Source: Phaeobacter porticola (lineage in GTDB: Bacteria; Pseudomonadota; Alphaproteobacteria; Rhodobacterales; Rhodobacteraceae). Taken from it: a stretch of 64,000 nucleotides of DNA. The stretch is from positions 186,001 to 250,000 of the forward strand of contig NZ_CP016364.1 in assembly GCF_001888185.1 (NCBI RefSeq), read 5' to 3'. How positions within the stretch are numbered: position 1 is the first letter of the stretch; every line of letters begins with the position of its first letter. Of the stretch, positions 26,580-36,921 are shown piece after piece. The position numbers and the translations under genes were made by a program. The notes under the pieces are model-generated. The model saw only the letters and a program-made list of their open reading frames with translations, had not been told where the DNA came from and ran no database searches.

Positions 26580-28514
26580 ATGAAAGACATTGCCGAACTT
26601 TTTGCCGAACAATATGGCGAAACGCGTGAGCAGGAGATGTCGCTGCAGGACTATCTGAACGCCTGTCGCGATGATCCCAGCATGTATGCCAATGTCGCCG
26701 AGCGTATGCTCAAGGCGATTGGCGAAGAGGAACTCGTTGATACGTCCAAGGACGCGAGACTTGGCCCGATCTTCCAAAACCGTACCATCAAACGCTACGC
26801 CGCCTTCAAGGACTTCTACGGGATGGAGGACACGATTGAACGGATCGTGGGGTATTTCCGTCACGCCGCACAGGGGTTGGAAGAGCGCAAGCAAATTCTC
26901 TATCTGCTTGGCCCGGTTGGGGGCGGTAAATCTTCACTCGCGGAGCGCCTGAAGCGGCTGGTAGAAGAGCAGCCGATTTATGTGCTGAAGGCTGGCGAAG
27001 AACTGTCACCCATTTTTGAGAGCCCGCTTGGTCTCTTTGATCCCCTTCGCATGGGCAAACTGCTCAAGGAGGAATACGGGATCGCGCAGCATCGTCTGCC
27101 TGGTCTGATGTCCCCATGGGCTGTGCAGCGGCTGGATGAATTTGGCGGCGACATCAATAAGTTCTCTGTGGTCCGCCTGTATCCATCGCGGCTGCGCCGG
27201 ATCTGCGTTGCCAAGGTTGAACCGGGCGACGAGAACAATCAGGACATCTCCACCCTGGTGGGCAAGGTTGATATTCGCCAGCTTGAACACTTCAGCCAGG
27301 ACAACCCGGATGCATACAGCTTCTCTGGCGGTCTCAATCGTGCGACGCAGGGTGTTCTGGAATTCGTGGAGATGTTCAAGGCGCCGATCAAGATGCTGCA
27401 CCCCCTGCTGACGGCGACGCAGGAAGGCAACTACATGGGGACAGAGAGCTTTGGCGCCATTCCGTTTACCGGCCTGATCCTTGCGCATTCCAATGAAAGT
27501 GAATGGCAGCAGTTCAAGAACAATAAGAACAACGAAGCCTTTATTGACCGAGTGTCGATAGTGAAGGTGCCTTACTGCCTGCGTGTCTCGGAAGAGGCAA
27601 AGATCTACGACAAGCTGATCGAACACAGCGAATTGGTTGCGGCACCCTGCGCGCCAGAAACCCTAAAGATCCTAAGCCGGTTCTCGGTTCTGACGCGGCT
27701 GAAACCGCATGAGAACTCCAACCTCTATTCCAAGCTGCGGGTCTATGATGGCGAAAGCCTGAAAGACACCGACCCCAAGGCCAAGACCGTTCAGGAGTAT
27801 CAGGATCGCGCTGGCGTTGATGAAGGCATGAATGGGATTTCCACGCGCTTTGCCTTTAAAGTGCTGTCGACCACGTTCAATTTTGACACAGATGAGGTGG
27901 CAGCAGATCCCGTGCACCTGATGTATGTGCTGGAACAGATGATCAAGCGCGAACAGTTTCCGGCCGAAACAGAGGCCAAATATCTTGCCTTTATCAAGAC
28001 AGAACTGGCGCCGCGCTATGAAGAGTTTATCGGCAATGAAATCCAGAAGGCCTATCTGGAAAGCTACACCGAATACGGGCAAAACGTGTTTGACCGCTAT
28101 ATCTCATATGCGGATGCCTGGATAGAAGAGCAGGATTACAAGGACCCCGATACAGGCCAGCTCTATGATCGCGAGGTTCTGGATGCAGAGCTCAGCAAGA
28201 TTGAAAAACCCGTTGGCATCGCAAATCCCAAGGATTTCCGCAACGAAGTGGTGAAATTCGCCCTGCGTCATCGTGCGAACACGGGATCAAATCCGGCTTG
28301 GAACTCCTACGAGAAACTGCGCGATGTCATTGAAAAACACATGTTCAGCCAGGTCGAAGAGCTGCTGCCGGTGATTTCCTTTGGCAGCAAAAAGGACAGC
28401 AAAACCGAAGGTAAGCATCAAGAGTTCGTCGAGCGGATGCGCAGCCATGGCTACACCGACCGGCAGGTCCGGCGTCTGGTGGAATGGTACATGCGGGTCA
28501 ACAAGGCGGGTTAA
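26580..28514 (+). CDS. prkA: PrkA/YeaG-family serine protein kinase
   Basis: 644 aa. The N-terminal AAA-type region has a P-loop LGPVGGGKSSLAERLK (near residue 110-125) and the C-terminal half is the PrkA kinase domain with KEHMFSQVEELLPVISFGSK near the end. AAGGAGG lies ten bases before the ATG. Together with the next two genes it forms the yeaG-yeaH-ycgB cluster, which in enterobacteria responds to starvation and stationary phase. It is the first gene of a plus-strand operon. Confidence 0.93.
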   Translation: MKDIAELFAEQYGETREQEMSLQDYLNACRDDPSMYANVAERMLKAIGEEELVDTSKDARLGPIFQNRTIKRYAAFKDFYGMEDTIERIVGYFRHAAQGLEERKQILYLLGPVGGGKSSLAERLKRLVEEQPIYVLKAGEELSPIFESPLGLFDPLRMGKLLKEEYGIAQHRLPGLMSPWAVQRLDEFGGDINKFSVVRLYPSRLRRICVAKVEPGDENNQDISTLVGKVDIRQLEHFSQDNPDAYSFSGGLNRATQGVLEFVEMFKAPIKMLHPLLTATQEGNYMGTESFGAIPFTGLILAHSNESEWQQFKNNKNNEAFIDRVSIVKVPYCLRVSEEAKIYDKLIEHSELVAAPCAPETLKILSRFSVLTRLKPHENSNLYSKLRVYDGESLKDTDPKAKTVQEYQDRAGVDEGMNGISTRFAFKVLSTTFNFDTDEVAADPVHLMYVLEQMIKREQFPAETEAKYLAFIKTELAPRYEEFIGNEIQKAYLESYTEYGQNVFDRYISYADAWIEEQDYKDPDTGQLYDREVLDAELSKIEKPVGIANPKDFRNEVVKFALRHRANTGSNPAWNSYEKLRDVIEKHMFSQVEELLPVISFGSKKDSKTEGKHQEFVERMRSHGYTDRQVRRLVEWYMRVNKAG

Positions 28515-28535
28515 CAGCAAAAGGGCGGGTGCCAG

Positions 28536-29873
28536 ATGCATCATTTTATTGACAGGCGCGCCAATCCCAAGGGCAAAAGCTTGGGGAACCGGCAACGGTT
28601 CCTCAAGCGCGCCCGAGAGAGCATCAAGGAGCGCGTTGACAAATCGGTGAAGGAGAAATCCATCAAAGATGGTGGCGGTGTTCCTGCCGAGGGTGAAAAG
28701 GTGACCATCCCGACACGTGGGCTAAAAGAACCTAGGTTCCACCATTCCTCCAAGGGTGGCCGACGTCGCCACGTGTTGCCGGGCAATAAGGAATTCATTG
28801 TCGGTGACACATTGAAGCGACCACAGGGGGGCGCCGGCGAGGGCGGCAAACAGGCGTCCGAGGACGGTGAGGGCGCGGATGAATTCTCCTTTACCCTGAC
28901 GCGTGACGAGTACCTGGAGATTCTGTTTGATGGGCTGGAGCTGCCGGATCTGGTCGAAAAGGCAACTGTAGAGACTGAAACCATTGGCACGCGCCGGGCG
29001 GGGCTGACCACTGCTGGCACGCCAAACAACCTCAACCTTGTGCGCACGATGCGCAATTCTCTGGGTCGCAGGATTGCGCTGCAGCGCCCATCTGTTCGGT
29101 CGATTGCGGAGCTGAAAGAACAGATCGCTGAGCTGGAGGCACTCACTGAGCGGACAGAGGCGCAGGACAAGATCCTGGAGGAGCTGCTTCACCGCATGGA
29201 GGTGCTGGAGCGTAAGCGCCGGGTGGTTGGCTATATCGACCCGCTGGATCTGCGCTATGACACTCATGTGCCTGAGAAGATCCGCAACTCGCGCGCTGTG
29301 GTGTTCTGCCTGATGGATGTGTCCGGCTCGATGCAGGAGCGGGAAAAGGACCTGGCGAAACGGTTCTTCATGCTGCTGCATCTGTTTTTGGCCCGCAGCT
29401 ACGAGCACACCGAACTGGTGTTTGTACGACATACCCATCACGCACAAGAGGTGGACGAGGAGACATTCTTTTATGCGCGCGAAACCGGGGGAACAATTGT
29501 GTCAACCGCGCTCGACAAGATGAAAGAGATCATCGACGAGCGTTATCCACCGGACGAATGGAATATCTATGGCGCACAGGCCTCAGATGGCGAGAATTTC
29601 GGCAATGACTCGGCGCGCTGCAAGGCGCTTCTGCTGGAGGACCTGCTGCCGGTTTGCCAGTATTATGCCTACGTCGAGATTGTCGATGAAAACGCCGAGA
29701 TGCTGCTGAGTAACCCCGAGGCAGGTGAGGATCTGTGGCAAAATTACCGGCAGGTCAAAGCGCAGGCCTCTCATTTTGAGATGCAGCGTGTGTCGCAGCC
29801 CGCGCATATCTATCCGATTTTCCGGGAATTCTTTCTTCCCAAGGCAAAAGGGGCGCAGAATGCAGGCGGCTGA
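28536..29873 (+). CDS. YeaH/YhbH family protein (DUF444, von Willebrand-like)
   Basis: 445 aa. A basic N-terminus contains IDRRANPKGKSLGNRQRFL, the family hallmark. The C-terminal half has a von Willebrand A-like metal-site motif VVFCLMDVSGSMQEREKD, then TEEVDEETFF-like and GTIVSTAL blocks. It always accompanies PrkA and SpoVR; biochemical function unknown. It starts 22 bases after prkA and its last 14 bases overlap the spoVR start. Confidence 0.92.
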   Translation: MHHFIDRRANPKGKSLGNRQRFLKRARESIKERVDKSVKEKSIKDGGGVPAEGEKVTIPTRGLKEPRFHHSSKGGRRRHVLPGNKEFIVGDTLKRPQGGAGEGGKQASEDGEGADEFSFTLTRDEYLEILFDGLELPDLVEKATVETETIGTRRAGLTTAGTPNNLNLVRTMRNSLGRRIALQRPSVRSIAELKEQIAELEALTERTEAQDKILEELLHRMEVLERKRRVVGYIDPLDLRYDTHVPEKIRNSRAVVFCLMDVSGSMQEREKDLAKRFFMLLHLFLARSYEHTELVFVRHTHHAQEVDEETFFYARETGGTIVSTALDKMKEIIDERYPPDEWNIYGAQASDGENFGNDSARCKALLLEDLLPVCQYYAYVEIVDENAEMLLSNPEAGEDLWQNYRQVKAQASHFEMQRVSQPAHIYPIFREFFLPKAKGAQNAGG

Positions 29874-31368
29874 TACTGTGGCAGAACCTCTGTTTACCGG
29901 TCCGGAATGGACCTTTGAACTGCTGGAAACTGCTCGCGATGCGATCGAGGATATTGCGCTGAATGATCTTGGGCTGGATGTTTATCCGAACCAGATTGAA
30001 ATCATCTCTGCCGAGCAGATGCTGGATGCCTATTCCTGCGTCGGCCTGCCGTTGATGTACCAGCACTGGTCATTTGGCAAACATTTTGCGCGTGACGAAA
30101 CCCTGTACCGCACGGGGCGGCAAGGGCTGGCCTATGAGATCGTTATCAATTCCAATCCCTGCATCAGCTACAACATGGAAGAGAACACCATGGCGATGCA
30201 GACATTGGTGATGGCGCATGCCGCTTTTGGGCACAATCACTTCTTCAAGAACAACTACCTGTTCCAGCAGTGGACCGATGCGGCGGGGATTCATGATTAT
30301 CTGGCATTTGCCAAGAACTATATCGCCGCTTGCGAAGAACGTTACGGGCTGACCGCGGTCGAGGAAATCCTTGACGCTGCCCATGCGCTGCAGTCGCAGG
30401 GGGTGTTCCGTTACGGTCGCCCGCCAAAACCCACAAGCGAAGAGCTGGCCGCCATGCAAAAAGTACGCGAAGGCTATGAAAGCGGGCAAAGCGTGCTGGA
30501 TTTGTGGACTGATGCGACCATGGGCCAGGACAAGCTGGAAGAGATTAGGGATGAACCTTTCAGCGCGCGCCGAAAGCTGATGAACCTGCCGCAGGAAAAC
30601 CTGCTGTATTTCCTTGAAAAACACAGTCCGGTGTTAGAGCCTTGGCAATGTGAGATCCTGCGTATCGTACGGATGCTGGCGCAGTATCTCTACCCGCAAA
30701 AACAGACCAAGGTCATGAACGAAGGCTGCGCGACCTTTGTGCATTATTACATCATCAACAAGCTGTTCGAGCAGGGGCGCCTGACCGAAGGCGCCTATAT
30801 GGAGATGATGCATAGCCATACCAATGTTGTGCTGCAGCCGGAATATGACGATCCGCGCTATTCCGGCATGAACCCCTATGCGCTGGGCTTTGCCATGATG
30901 CAGGACATTCGCCGCATCTGTGAGGCGCCGACCGACGAGGATCGCGAATGGTTCCCGGACTTTGCAGGCGATCCGGACTGGCGGCGGGTGATGCGCGATG
31001 CCTGGGCCAATTACCGGGATGAAAGTTTTATCCAGCAGTTCCTGTCGCCGCATCTCATTCGCAAGTTCAAACTGTTCACGCTCGCGGATGACGCGGATCA
31101 ATCGCACCTGTTGGTAAGCCAGATTCACAATCGTCAGGGCTATCGCTCAGTCCGGCGCGACCTCGCGCATTCCTATGATTTGGCCTATTTAGAGCCTGAT
31201 ATTCAGGTTACAGACGCAAATTTAAAGGGTGATCGTGAACTGAAATTAACTCATACCGTGCGAGACGGCATTCATTTGTCGGAGGAAAACAAAGACGAAG
31301 TGCTAAAGCATCTGCGGCGGCTGTGGGGCTATGATGTGAGCCTCGAGGCGGTAGACGCGGGGACGTAA
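29860..31368 (+). CDS. SpoVR family protein
   Basis: 502 aa from ATG 29860, inside the 3' end of the previous gene; a longer frame upstream is out of family. Landmarks: YPNQIEIISAEQMLDAYSCV, MYQHWSFGKHF and NEGCATFVHYY, all conserved in SpoVR/YcgB. Although named for a Bacillus spore-cortex gene, SpoVR is common in non-sporulating proteobacteria as part of the PrkA cluster and is probably a stress function. Third gene of the operon, translationally coupled to the DUF444 gene. Confidence 0.92.
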   Translation: MQAADTVAEPLFTGPEWTFELLETARDAIEDIALNDLGLDVYPNQIEIISAEQMLDAYSCVGLPLMYQHWSFGKHFARDETLYRTGRQGLAYEIVINSNPCISYNMEENTMAMQTLVMAHAAFGHNHFFKNNYLFQQWTDAAGIHDYLAFAKNYIAACEERYGLTAVEEILDAAHALQSQGVFRYGRPPKPTSEELAAMQKVREGYESGQSVLDLWTDATMGQDKLEEIRDEPFSARRKLMNLPQENLLYFLEKHSPVLEPWQCEILRIVRMLAQYLYPQKQTKVMNEGCATFVHYYIINKLFEQGRLTEGAYMEMMHSHTNVVLQPEYDDPRYSGMNPYALGFAMMQDIRRICEAPTDEDREWFPDFAGDPDWRRVMRDAWANYRDESFIQQFLSPHLIRKFKLFTLADDADQSHLLVSQIHNRQGYRSVRRDLAHSYDLAYLEPDIQVTDANLKGDRELKLTHTVRDGIHLSEENKDEVLKHLRRLWGYDVSLEAVDAGT

Positions 31369-31385
31369 TGTTGGCAGCAACGCGG

Positions 31386-32051
31386 CTATGGCATCTGGGT
31401 GCGCAGCTGATCCTCAAGCGAGGTCTTGGCCGCCAGAATATGCTGGGCCGTCAGCCGCGCCGCGAGATCGGCATCGCTGTCTTGGCAGGCCTTCAGGATG
31501 GCGCGGTGCTCTCCTTCACTGCGTGACATGCCATCGCTCAGCACCAGCTGGGCGCGTATGTATCGGTCGATACGATCCATGGCGGTTTCGACAACCTCAA
31601 TGTGATAGGGCATGCCGCTGACGCTATAGAGCGTTCCGTGGAATTGTCGGTTTAGCGTGCCCCATTGCATCGGATCGCCGCAGGCTGAAAATGCATCCAA
31701 ATGAGCAGCCGCTTGTGAAATCACATCGTCCGTCATGCGCGCAACAGCAGCACGCATGAGATCGGCCTCCAGCTTTGCCCGCAGTTCAAAGATCTCGGCA
31801 GCATCCTGCATAGATAAGGTTGCAACCACTGCGCCCTTGTAGCGCTGCGTGGTGACCAGCCCTTGTTGCTCCAGGCGCGTTATGGCTTCTCGTACTGGAA
31901 ATCGTGAGGTGTGAAACGCTTTCGCAATCTCATCCTGCCGCAGGGGGGTCCCGTCCGTCAGCTCGCCCTTAATGATTGCTTTGCGCAGCGCGCGAAAGAT
32001 AATCGTCGCGGCGGATTCTGTTTTGGAGATATCGACGGCCTGTAGTTTCAA
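31386..32051 (-). CDS. GntR-family transcriptional regulator (FadR/FCD subfamily)
   Basis: 221 aa. The N-terminal winged helix has LRQDEIAKAFHTSRFPVREA then LEQQGLV, and the C-terminal FCD domain has metal-ligand positions in NRQFHGTLY and EHRAILKA. FCD regulators usually sense a small carboxylate. It converges with the spoVR gene (17 bases apart) and has no obvious target beside it; the formaldehyde dehydrogenase gene lies upstream on the same strand behind a terminator. The ligand is unknown. Confidence 0.87.
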   Translation of the reverse strand: MKLQAVDISKTESAATIIFRALRKAIIKGELTDGTPLRQDEIAKAFHTSRFPVREAITRLEQQGLVTTQRYKGAVVATLSMQDAAEIFELRAKLEADLMRAAVARMTDDVISQAAAHLDAFSACGDPMQWGTLNRQFHGTLYSVSGMPYHIEVVETAMDRIDRYIRAQLVLSDGMSRSEGEHRAILKACQDSDADLAARLTAQHILAAKTSLEDQLRTQMP

Positions 32052-32167
32052 TGAGGGTCTCTGTCATGGGAGTGTCGTGTTGAGTATGCCTTTGCTTCAA
32101 CCGATAGGCTAGTCTCTGCTGCAGGCAACCTACTGGGGGTGCGAAGAGCATGGCCCAGAAATGCAAA

Positions 32168-32189
32168 ACGCAGGCCCGTGGGCCTGCGT
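32168..32189 (-). terminator. Rho-independent terminator of the formaldehyde dehydrogenase gene
   Basis: Ten-base self-complementary arms ACGCAGGCCC/GGGCCTGCGT followed on the minus strand by TTTTGCAT, 25 bases after the gene's stop. Confidence 0.82.
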
Positions 32190-32213
32190 CGATACCTTGA
32201 CGAGAAAGAACGA

Positions 32214-33329
32214 TTAGAATTCGACGACCGCACGGATCGACTTGCCTTCGTGCATCAGTTCAAAACCGTGGTTGATCTCGTCCAGGGACAGCTTGTGGGT
32301 GATCATCGGATCAATCTCGATTTTGCCGTCCATGTACCAATCTACGATTCTGGGCACATCGGTACGGCCGGCCGCGCCACCAAAGGCGGTGCCGCGCCAG
32401 CTGCGACCAGTGACCAGCTGGAAAGGCCGCGTGGAGATTTCGGCACCAGCGGGGGCAACGCCAATGATAATGCTTTCACCCCAACCCTTGTGAGCGGCCT
32501 CAAGCGCGGTGCGCATCACATTTACATTGCCGGTGGCATCAAAGGTGTAATCCGCGCCCCCCTTGGTCAGCTCAACCAGATGCGCGACCAGATCGCCGTC
32601 AACTTCGGAAGGGTTCACGAAATCGGTCATGCCAAAACGCGTGGCCATCTCGACCTTACCAGGGTTGAGATCGACGCCAATAATCTGGTCCGCACCGGCC
32701 AGCCGCAGACCTTGGATCACATTCAGACCGATACCGCCGAGCCCAAAGACAATTGCGCGTGAACCGATTTCCACCTTAGCGGTGTTGATCACAGCGCCGA
32801 TACCGGTGGTGACGCCGCAGCCGATGTAGCAAACCTTGTCAAACGGAGCGTCTTTGCGAATCTTGGCGAGCGCGATTTCCGGCACCACGGTGTGGTTGGC
32901 AAAGGTCGAACAGCCCATGTAATGGTGGATCGGAGTGCCATCCAACATCGAGAAACGGGTCGATCCGTCGGGCAGCAGACCCGCACCCTGGGTCGAGCGG
33001 ATGGCCTGACAGAGGTTGGTCTTTGGGTTCAGGCAGTATTCGCATTCTCGGCATTCAGGGGTGTAGAGCGGGATCACGTGATCGCCGACCTCCAGGCTGG
33101 TCACACCTTCGCCAACTTCGACCACGATGCCTGCGCCTTCATGGCCCAGAATCGCAGGAAAGATGCCTTCGGGATCATCGCCTGAGCGGGTGAACTCATC
33201 CGTGTGGCACAAGCCTGTTGCCTTGATTTCGACCAGCACCTCACCCTTTTTCGGGCCTTCGAGGTTTACTTCCATAATCTCCAGCGGCTTTCCGGGGGCA
33301 ACGGCCACAGCTGCGCGGGTGCGTATCAT
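32214..33329 (-). CDS. frmA: S-(hydroxymethyl)glutathione dehydrogenase / class III alcohol dehydrogenase
   Basis: 371 aa. Zn-catalytic motif [19 protein letters not shown] and [15 protein letters not shown], the structural zinc cluster [15 protein letters not shown], and the NAD-binding [12 protein letters not shown]. Class III-specific features are the [14 protein letters not shown] loop and the [12 protein letters not shown] segment. It oxidises the spontaneous adduct of formaldehyde and glutathione (and S-nitrosoglutathione) in the cytosol. In methylotrophic roseobacters it serves demethylation pathways. A divergent copper operon lies upstream. Confidence 0.94.
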   Translation of the reverse strand: MIRTRAAVAVAPGKPLEIMEVNLEGPKKGEVLVEIKATGLCHTDEFTRSGDDPEGIFPAILGHEGAGIVVEVGEGVTSLEVGDHVIPLYTPECRECEYCLNPKTNLCQAIRSTQGAGLLPDGSTRFSMLDGTPIHHYMGCSTFANHTVVPEIALAKIRKDAPFDKVCYIGCGVTTGIGAVINTAKVEIGSRAIVFGLGGIGLNVIQGLRLAGADQIIGVDLNPGKVEMATRFGMTDFVNPSEVDGDLVAHLVELTKGGADYTFDATGNVNVMRTALEAAHKGWGESIIIGVAPAGAEISTRPFQLVTGRSWRGTAFGGAAGRTDVPRIVDWYMDGKIEIDPMITHKLSLDEINHGFELMHEGKSIRAVVEF

Positions 33330-33589
33330 GGTGAAATTCCTTTGTTCTGTCAGTGACGGCAGGCGCCAGTTGCGCTGGGGTGCATATTGGCAGACCCGGT
33401 TGTGGGGCGCAAACCGCCAGCCGCCGCCTAATGATTATTTCTTGCAGCCTTGAGTCTAGCGATACCGGCCTGTCCTGCCGCAGAAGAATACGACAGCGTG
33501 ATCTTCGTTCCCGTCATCAGATTGTTTGCCTACCGAGGGCCGTCTTTCGCAGGGCGCGTAGTGAGATGAAATAATCCGGTGATCTGCCC

Positions 33590-33620
33590 TTGACCTTCCC
33601 CTGACTGGAAGCCCCATATC
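33590..33620 (+). promoter_or_regulatory. CueR-type copper-responsive promoter of copA
   Basis: TTGACC (33590-33595) and CATATC (33615-33620) are separated by 19 bases. The spacer holds the dyad ACCTTCC...GGAAG (33593-33611), nearly the classical CueR/CopA operator. It lies 45 bases upstream of the copA start. The regulator is encoded downstream of copA. Confidence 0.88.
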
Positions 33621-33664
33621 TGTATGAGAACATTCACCAGACGATCTAGAAAAAGGTCACGTTA

Positions 33665-36181
33665 ATGTCGGAGTCGGATACCAGAGAGTTGAATTTGGAG
33701 GTCACTGGCTTAAATTGCGCAGGCTGTGTTGGTCGCGCAGAGCGGGCGCTGGCGACCGTTGATGGCGTGACTAAAGCCACAGTCAATCTGGCCAATGGCA
33801 GGGCGTATGTGAGCTGGCAAGGTGACACGGATGTTGCGGATTTACGCGATGCCCTTGCAACTGCGGGCTACCCTGCGGCGGAAACGACGTTGGATGTGCA
33901 GGTCAGCAGGCTGAGCTGTGCCGGTTGTGTCGGCCGGGTTGAGCGGGCGTTGCGCGCAGTTCCAGGCGTTATTGCGGCACATGTGAACCTGGCTCAGGAG
34001 CGGGCGCACGTCGTCTATTTGGCCGGTAGTCTGGCTCCGGATGATGTCTTGCATGCAAGCGAGGCAGCCGGATACCCGGCGAAACGTCTTACCGCCGACA
34101 TTGATGGTGCGCAAAGTCGCCAGATCGAAAAGCAGGGCGAAATTCGCCTGCTTGGTCGTCAGGTGCTGTGGGCCGCCGCGCTGACCCTGCCAGTTTTTGT
34201 GATCGAGATGGGCGGCCATATGTTGCCGTGGCTGCATCATTGGATTGTCGGCACTATCGGCACTGGCAATAGTCAAATATTGCAATTTATGCTGACCACG
34301 CTTGTTTTGTTCGGGCCCGGGCTTCGGTTCTATCGTCTGGGCGTTCCGGCGCTGATGCGTGCGGCGCCTGACATGAATGGGCTGGTTGCCATTGGCACGG
34401 CGGCGGCCTATGGGTTCTCGGTTGTGGCAACCTTCGCACCGGGGCTGCTGCCCGTCGGCACCGCCAATGTCTACTATGAGGCAGCGGCAGTGATCGTCAC
34501 ATTGATCCTGCTGGGCCGCTGGTTGGAAGCGCGTGCGAAGGGGCGCACTGGTGCTGCGATCCGGGCCTTGGTCGGGCTACAGCCCAAGACCGCACTTGTT
34601 GTCGTCGCGAACCAAACTGAAGAGCGTCTTGTTGTGGATCTGCGTGAGGGTGATCACGTGCGTGCCCGCCCAGGAGAGCGGATTGCCGTTGATGGCCTGG
34701 TTCTGAGCGGACGGTCCTATGTCGATGAAGGCATGATAACTGGTGAACCCGTCCCGAATGAGAAGCGCGCGGGCGATCAGCTGAACGCGGGGACCATCAA
34801 CGGCGCCGGAGTGCTGGACTATCGTGCAACCCATGTCGGGGCGGATACGCTGCTGGCGCAGATCATCCGCATGGTTGAACAGGCGCAGGGGGCGAAACTG
34901 CCGGTGCAGGCACTGGTGGACCGGATCACCTTGTGGTTTGTGCCCGCCGTCATTGCAATTGCTGCGCTGACAGTGACCGCTTGGCTGTTGTTTGGCCCCG
35001 CACCGGCTTTGCCACTTGCCTTGGTGGCTGGTGTGTCGGTGCTGATCATTGCCTGCCCCTGTGCCATGGGATTGGCGACGCCGACCTCTATCATGGTCGG
35101 GATCGGGCGTGCGGCCCAGATGGGGGTGTTGTTTCGCAAGGGAGACGCGCTTCAGCGCCTGCAGGAGACCAGCATTGTTGCGCTGGATAAGACCGGCACC
35201 CTGACCCAAGGGCGCCCGACCTTGACCGTGCTGCGATGCGCCGAAGGGTTCGATCGCGCGACATTGTTGCCCTTGTTGGCGGCGGCAGAGGCGCAGTCAG
35301 AACACCCGATCGCGCGCGCCATTGTGGCAGCAGCGGGACCGGACCTGCCCGCCGCGACAGATGTCGAGGCGATCCCTGGCTTTGGCTTGCGCGCAAAAGT
35401 TGCGGGGCGGCAAATCCTGATTGGCGCGGCGCGCCTGATGCAACGTGAGGGAATTGCTTGCCAGCCTTTTGAGGCCGAGGCAGACGACCTCGCGGCGACC
35501 GGTGCGACGACGCTTTTTGCCGCGGTGAATGGGCAGCTTGCGGGGCTGGCAGCCGTGACTGATCCGATCAAACCCGGCAGCCGGGCTGCGGTTGAGGCCA
35601 TGGTCTCTCGTGGGCTCAAGGTGGCTATGCTGACAGGTGATGGGCCTAAGACTGCGCGGGCCATTGCCGATGATCTGGGTATCGACATCGTTGAGGCCAA
35701 TTGTCTGCCCGGTGACAAGGTGACCGCACTGGAGGCTTTGCAGCGGGAGCATGGTACACTGGCCTTTGTTGGGGATGGGATCAATGACGCACCAGCCCTC
35801 GCGGCGGCGGATGTTGGCATTGCGATTGGTACTGGTACGGATGTCGCAATTGAGACTGCGGACATCGTTTTGGTGTCCGGCGATCTGCGTGGGGTGGCCA
35901 ATGCGATCACCGTGAGCAGGGCGACGATGCGCAATATCCGCCAGAACCTCGGTTGGGCATTTGGTTATAATATCTTGCTGGTGCCTGTCGCTGCGGGTCT
36001 ATTGGTGCCCTTTGGTGGCCCATTGCTGTCGCCGGGGCTTGCTGCCGGGGCGATGGCGCTGTCCAGTGTTTTTGTCCTAAGCAACGCGCTGCGCTTGCGT
36101 CGAATGCGGTCTGGATTAGATCAAGGGGATACGGCCACAAATGTGCTGGCCGAACCAACACTGGAGGAGGTGCGACCTTGA
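33665..36181 (+). CDS. copA: Copper-exporting P1B-type ATPase with two heavy-metal domains
   Basis: 838 aa. Two N-terminal HMA domains with CxxC pairs (C18/C21 and C85/C88), eight hydrophobic segments, the Cu+ site CPC at 464-466 (IACPCAMGLATPT), phosphorylation motif DKTGT at 508-512, the TGD block and GDGINDAPAL. This set is typical of Cu(I) exporters, which pump copper from cytosol to periplasm. The CueR-type promoter and the cueR gene overlapping its 3' end support copper control. Confidence 0.95.
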   Translation: MSESDTRELNLEVTGLNCAGCVGRAERALATVDGVTKATVNLANGRAYVSWQGDTDVADLRDALATAGYPAAETTLDVQVSRLSCAGCVGRVERALRAVPGVIAAHVNLAQERAHVVYLAGSLAPDDVLHASEAAGYPAKRLTADIDGAQSRQIEKQGEIRLLGRQVLWAAALTLPVFVIEMGGHMLPWLHHWIVGTIGTGNSQILQFMLTTLVLFGPGLRFYRLGVPALMRAAPDMNGLVAIGTAAAYGFSVVATFAPGLLPVGTANVYYEAAAVIVTLILLGRWLEARAKGRTGAAIRALVGLQPKTALVVVANQTEERLVVDLREGDHVRARPGERIAVDGLVLSGRSYVDEGMITGEPVPNEKRAGDQLNAGTINGAGVLDYRATHVGADTLLAQIIRMVEQAQGAKLPVQALVDRITLWFVPAVIAIAALTVTAWLLFGPAPALPLALVAGVSVLIIACPCAMGLATPTSIMVGIGRAAQMGVLFRKGDALQRLQETSIVALDKTGTLTQGRPTLTVLRCAEGFDRATLLPLLAAAEAQSEHPIARAIVAAAGPDLPAATDVEAIPGFGLRAKVAGRQILIGAARLMQREGIACQPFEAEADDLAATGATTLFAAVNGQLAGLAAVTDPIKPGSRAAVEAMVSRGLKVAMLTGDGPKTARAIADDLGIDIVEANCLPGDKVTALEALQREHGTLAFVGDGINDAPALAAADVGIAIGTGTDVAIETADIVLVSGDLRGVANAITVSRATMRNIRQNLGWAFGYNILLVPVAAGLLVPFGGPLLSPGLAAGAMALSSVFVLSNALRLRRMRSGLDQGDTATNVLAEPTLEEVRP

Positions 36182-36621
36182 ATATCGGTGATGTGGCTGC
36201 CCGTTCGGGGTTACCTGCCAAGACAATCCGCTACTATGAGGATATTGGCCTGATCAAGCCGCGCCGTAGCGAGAACGGCTATCGCTGCTTTGCTGAGACT
36301 GATTTGCATAAGCTGGCCTTTTTGGGCCGTTCACGGGCGCTTGGCTTCACAATTGAGGATTGCCGTACGTTGCTGGCTCTTTACGAGGATGAAAGCCGTG
36401 CCAGCGCAGATGTGAAACGGCTCGCCCAAGAGCATCTGGACAAGATCAATGCCAAGATCAGCGATCTTCAGGCCATGCGCGATACCCTGTCGGAACTGGT
36501 GACTTGCTGCGCCGGTGACAATCGGCCGGATTGCCCAATTTTGCGTGACCTATCGCAATTGTCCGGCAGGGACCTGAGCGCAGCGACTGTGGCTGAACAG
36601 ACCGACAAGGGCGGTGTATAA
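36178..36621 (+). CDS. cueR: CueR-type copper-sensing MerR regulator
   Basis: 147 aa beginning at a TTG that overlaps the copA stop (TTGA). The MNIGDVAARSGLPAKTIRYY helix-turn-helix with YEDIGLI wing, the dimer helix, and a C-terminal sensor loop CCAGDNRPDCPIL with Cys spaced as in CueR (CxxxxxxxC) mark it as Cu(I) responsive. It activates copA by twisting the 19-base-spaced promoter at 33590. Its location downstream of, and coupled to, copA gives feedback on its own level. Confidence 0.9.
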   Translation: MNIGDVAARSGLPAKTIRYYEDIGLIKPRRSENGYRCFAETDLHKLAFLGRSRALGFTIEDCRTLLALYEDESRASADVKRLAQEHLDKINAKISDLQAMRDTLSELVTCCAGDNRPDCPILRDLSQLSGRDLSAATVAEQTDKGGV

Positions 36622-36921
36622 GACGGGTGACCTTGCCGTGCCATACGCCTTGAGCAGCTGCCCCATCGTTCGCAAAGATGGGTGGTAACGCGCGGCGCAT
36701 TCTGCGCCCAGGTGCTACTCGGGAGGGTCAGGCAATCGGGCAACAGCAGCCGAGGGAGGAGCGGCTCTTGCTGCGAATGCGTCGCGCGCAGTATCGACAT
36801 AAGGTTCGTTATGCGCGCAAGCAAGGGGGCGGTAGGTCCTGACGCTGCGTTGCCTTGTTTGCGCAGCAAATGGCCGATCTAGAGCGTGTGGATCTCTGTC
36901 AATCGGCATTTCAAGCGGATG
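36622..36921. other. Intergenic region, nothing identified
   Basis: Three hundred bases between the convergent cueR and BKACE genes. Frames are fragmentary without ribosome sites, and no clear terminator or repeat was seen. Confidence 0.4.
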